Source: Nymphaea colorata (lineage: Eukaryota; Streptophyta; Magnoliopsida; Nymphaeales; Nymphaeaceae). From it: a DNA stretch of 64,000 nt. The notes under the pieces are model-generated. The model ran no database searches. It was not told where the DNA came from and saw only the letters and a program-made list of their open reading frames with translations. Below are positions 61,979-64,000 of the stretch, in pieces. The stretch covers positions 1,160,204 to 1,224,203 of the forward strand of contig NC_045139.1 of the NCBI RefSeq assembly GCF_008831285.2. The letters run 5' to 3'. The position numbers and the translations under genes are program-made. Each line of letters starts with the position of its first letter. The stretch's first letter is position 1.

Positions 61979-64000
61979 TCAAGGTGGTGACTTATTCTTG
62001 CGTTTTCCTTTAAGAATCGGTTGTATTTGAAGTCGCCGACTGAAGGCCTGATTGAAAAGAAGTCTTGTTTGGAATTCAGATACTGATGGAATGAATGCTA
62101 ATACTGCCAAAGGTGCAAAAAGAAGGAACCCCATTCCATAGTCATAAGATCGAGCAATAACTTGAACTGAATCCCATATGCCAACTTTCTCTATCAAAGG
62201 CCTTACAGCTTGTGCAACCTGAACACAGAAAGAAACTTACAGGTCATCACAACTGAAGAAAAGGGTAAATGAATGTTCTGGTGAAAAAGACTTGGTTTAC
62301 GATGTCTGAGTCAACTAGGCTGATGATAGTGATTCAAAGGAAACAAAGGTTGAGCTTAGTTACCATAAAGTTCATGGACGTCAAAGGGTAGTTGAATCAC
62401 AGAATTTGTGTGAAGTATTGTGCCAATTCTAGATTTGAGATCAGTTTTCTACATACACAAAATGCTTACCAATAGCAAACCCCATCCAGTAGGCAAGAAT
62501 GCCAGAGCGCATATAAACAGGTCCTTCCCTGACAATCCACACAGGGAAAGAAGAACAATCAATATGGACAAGAAGCACAAGAAGAGTACGGCTTTGAGTA
62601 GCCTGTACAAGGCATGGGAATTTGCACTTAGCCTCCGCCGACCTTCAATAGAAATCTGGATGCAGCAAGCAAGCGAACAAAGTTAGAAATGCTTCACAAA
62701 TATGTGAAAAGAGACGAGAGACAAAACCATTATCCTAAACGGAGCATTCTCCATCAGAAAGATATGACTTGTACAACGAATTGTGTTGGGTTCACCTTGG
62801 TGTATTTGGGAAAATAACATATTACGAACGAGGGGCGGAGCTAGAACATTTTGTCTAAAGGGCATTAGTTATATGATTTTATATTTTTTAGGGCTACTCT
62901 GTATGTAATTGAGACAAACTGCCATGAAAGTTCCATAAAAAAATAAACATTTTTTGTAGACCTGTATGGGCAATTGCCCACTTCATGCCCACACCTCCTC
63001 CGCCCCAGCAATGGGCACGTTATTAGAGCTAAAGAAGTGCAGAAAAACATGAAAAACTGTGACACATGCATATGCCAGCTCGCCCTTGTAATCAGTAGCA
63101 TACCAATCTCCATGTCCAAAGGGATCATGTGGATGAATGGCAAAGCAAAGAAACTCCAGAGCTAGACACCAAACACCGAAGCACCGATACAGAACTAGAT
63201 ACCACCTCAATGAACGAACCTACTTCTGACCCCGGCCTCAATGTTCCAGTCTATAAAGCTAGAACTAATGTGTAGAGCGATAGACAAACCGTTGTATAAT
63301 GAAAAGCAAATAAGTAATATTAACCTTGATTAGCACAAAAAAAGTTATTATCACAAGCCAAGAAATGCCGTAGACCTGCAATAAGACAAAAACAATGAAA
63401 ATTAGAGCAACTGAAAGCGAGAGAGAGAGAGAGGGAGAGGGAGAGAGAGAGAGAGAGAGAGAGTGACCATGATATCTTGGTTTCTTTGTGCAATATCAAG
63501 GTGATAGACTAGCCCATACTGATAGATGAAGAATCGGAATGACAGAACTATTTCAGCTATTCTTCCATTTATCCCTGAATATTTCAAATGTGCATGTTCT
63601 TCATCCCACCATGATTCCCAACTCTTAACAGGATGAATCCCAATCCCACCTTGATTGTGGATCCACTTATTCCAACCAAACCAATCCTGTACGACTTTTT
63701 CCCACTCAAGGCCAGATGGATTAAACAGGAAAGGTGCAAACAGCCAGGTAAGAGACATGAACCAGATGGAGTATGTAACTATCATATATGTGACATTGTT
63801 CTGGTAAGATTGGCAAAATGAGATGTAAACAATCAAAAGGAAAACCAATTCAAATCCTTTAACAAAGTGGCTGCGTGAATACAGGCGGTAATTTTCGGTG
63901 AAACTTGCATGAAATACCACGAATCTTCGACCTGTTGGCCTATATTTAGCACCTCCATGAAGTAGAGTACAACTGTAATAATGTGCTTTTGTTCCAAGGT
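61979..64000 (-). CDS. Callose synthase (1,3-beta-glucan synthase, GSL/CalS), C-terminal part
   Basis: Four exons on the minus strand join in phase: 64000-63468 (continues beyond the window), 63375-63325, 62655-62470 and 62218-61979. They supply the last 335 or so residues of a family about 1,900 aa long. LHGGAKYRPTGRRFVVFHASF, ENYRLYSRSHFVKGFE, SWESWWDEEHAHLKYS, ALAFLPTGWG and VSEFQTRLLFNQAFSR are hallmark stretches of the GT48 C-terminal region, which carries several membrane spans after the catalytic loop. The enzyme uses UDP-glucose to make callose at the plasma membrane. The tail ends in a basic KGKRKNKSPP. Intron 1 of this segment (92 bp) is mostly a CT tract, and the intron at 63324-62656 carries a MITE. 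The visible part is intact; which CalS/GSL paralogue it is cannot be decided here. Confidence 0.95.
62832..63006. mobile_element. MITE, 'GGGGCGGAGCCA' family, copy 4, in a callose synthase intron
   Basis: Starts GGGGCGGAGCTAGAACATTT and ends CTCCTCCGCCCCAG, giving inverted ends GGGGCGGAG/CTCCGCCCC. It is about 175 bp, with an AT-rich interior resembling copies at 27835 and 42176. It lies between two exons and does not touch the splice sites. Confidence 0.65.
63418..63462 (-). repeat. (GA)n tract after a callose synthase 5' splice site
   Basis: A run of GA/GGA on the + strand (CT in the transcript) starts about 5 bases after the exon donor GTCACT at 63467 and fills half of a 92-bp intron. Confidence 0.93.

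Overview
The window looks like nuclear DNA of a flowering plant. It is AT-rich with many introns, plant-specific gene families are present, CT/GA and TA microsatellites are abundant, and short non-autonomous transposons fill the space between genes. I cannot name the species or the lineage from sequence alone.

Seven gene models are supported by exon-by-exon translation with matching splice phases. In order: a plastid-type NAD(P)-binding atypical SDR on + (2998-6163); a DOMON-less cytochrome b561 on - (8462-10109); a '60S ribosomal protein L18a-like' small membrane protein on + (17418-20543); genuine ribosomal protein L18a/eL20 on - (22686-24873); a single-exon nepenthesin-type aspartyl protease on + (39818-41452); a mitochondrial persulfide dioxygenase ETHE1/GLY3 with nine exons on - (44717-50200); and the C-terminal part of a callose synthase on - (61979-64000, cut by the window edge). 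Two broken genes are also visible: an intron-containing alcohol dehydrogenase pseudogene (169-1959) and an F-box domain fragment (7219-7467).

Layout: 1-10 kb is gene-dense. 10-17 kb is intergenic with MITEs. 17-25 kb holds two convergent genes, the membrane L18a-like gene and the true ribosomal L18a gene, separated by a nested transposon block. 25-39.7 kb is a gene-poor stretch of repeats. 39.8-50.2 kb holds the protease and ETHE1. 50-62 kb is again repeat-rich and contains a tRNA-derived SINE nested inside a hAT-like element. The callose synthase tail closes the window. The genes are unrelated housekeeping or metabolic loci, and I see no operon-like or pathway clustering.

The most unusual signal is in the intergenic DNA. 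Several short elements (about 250-750 bp) have interiors made of degenerate iterations of one short word (TCGAGC, ATCCGA, ATACGAT, GGCCCG or GGGAGAGC), and most are bounded by 8-10 bp direct repeats. I read them as several hAT-like non-autonomous families built on the same plan. Four transcription units (one of them the pseudogene) also carry a CT tract within about 4-15 nt downstream of a 5' splice site.
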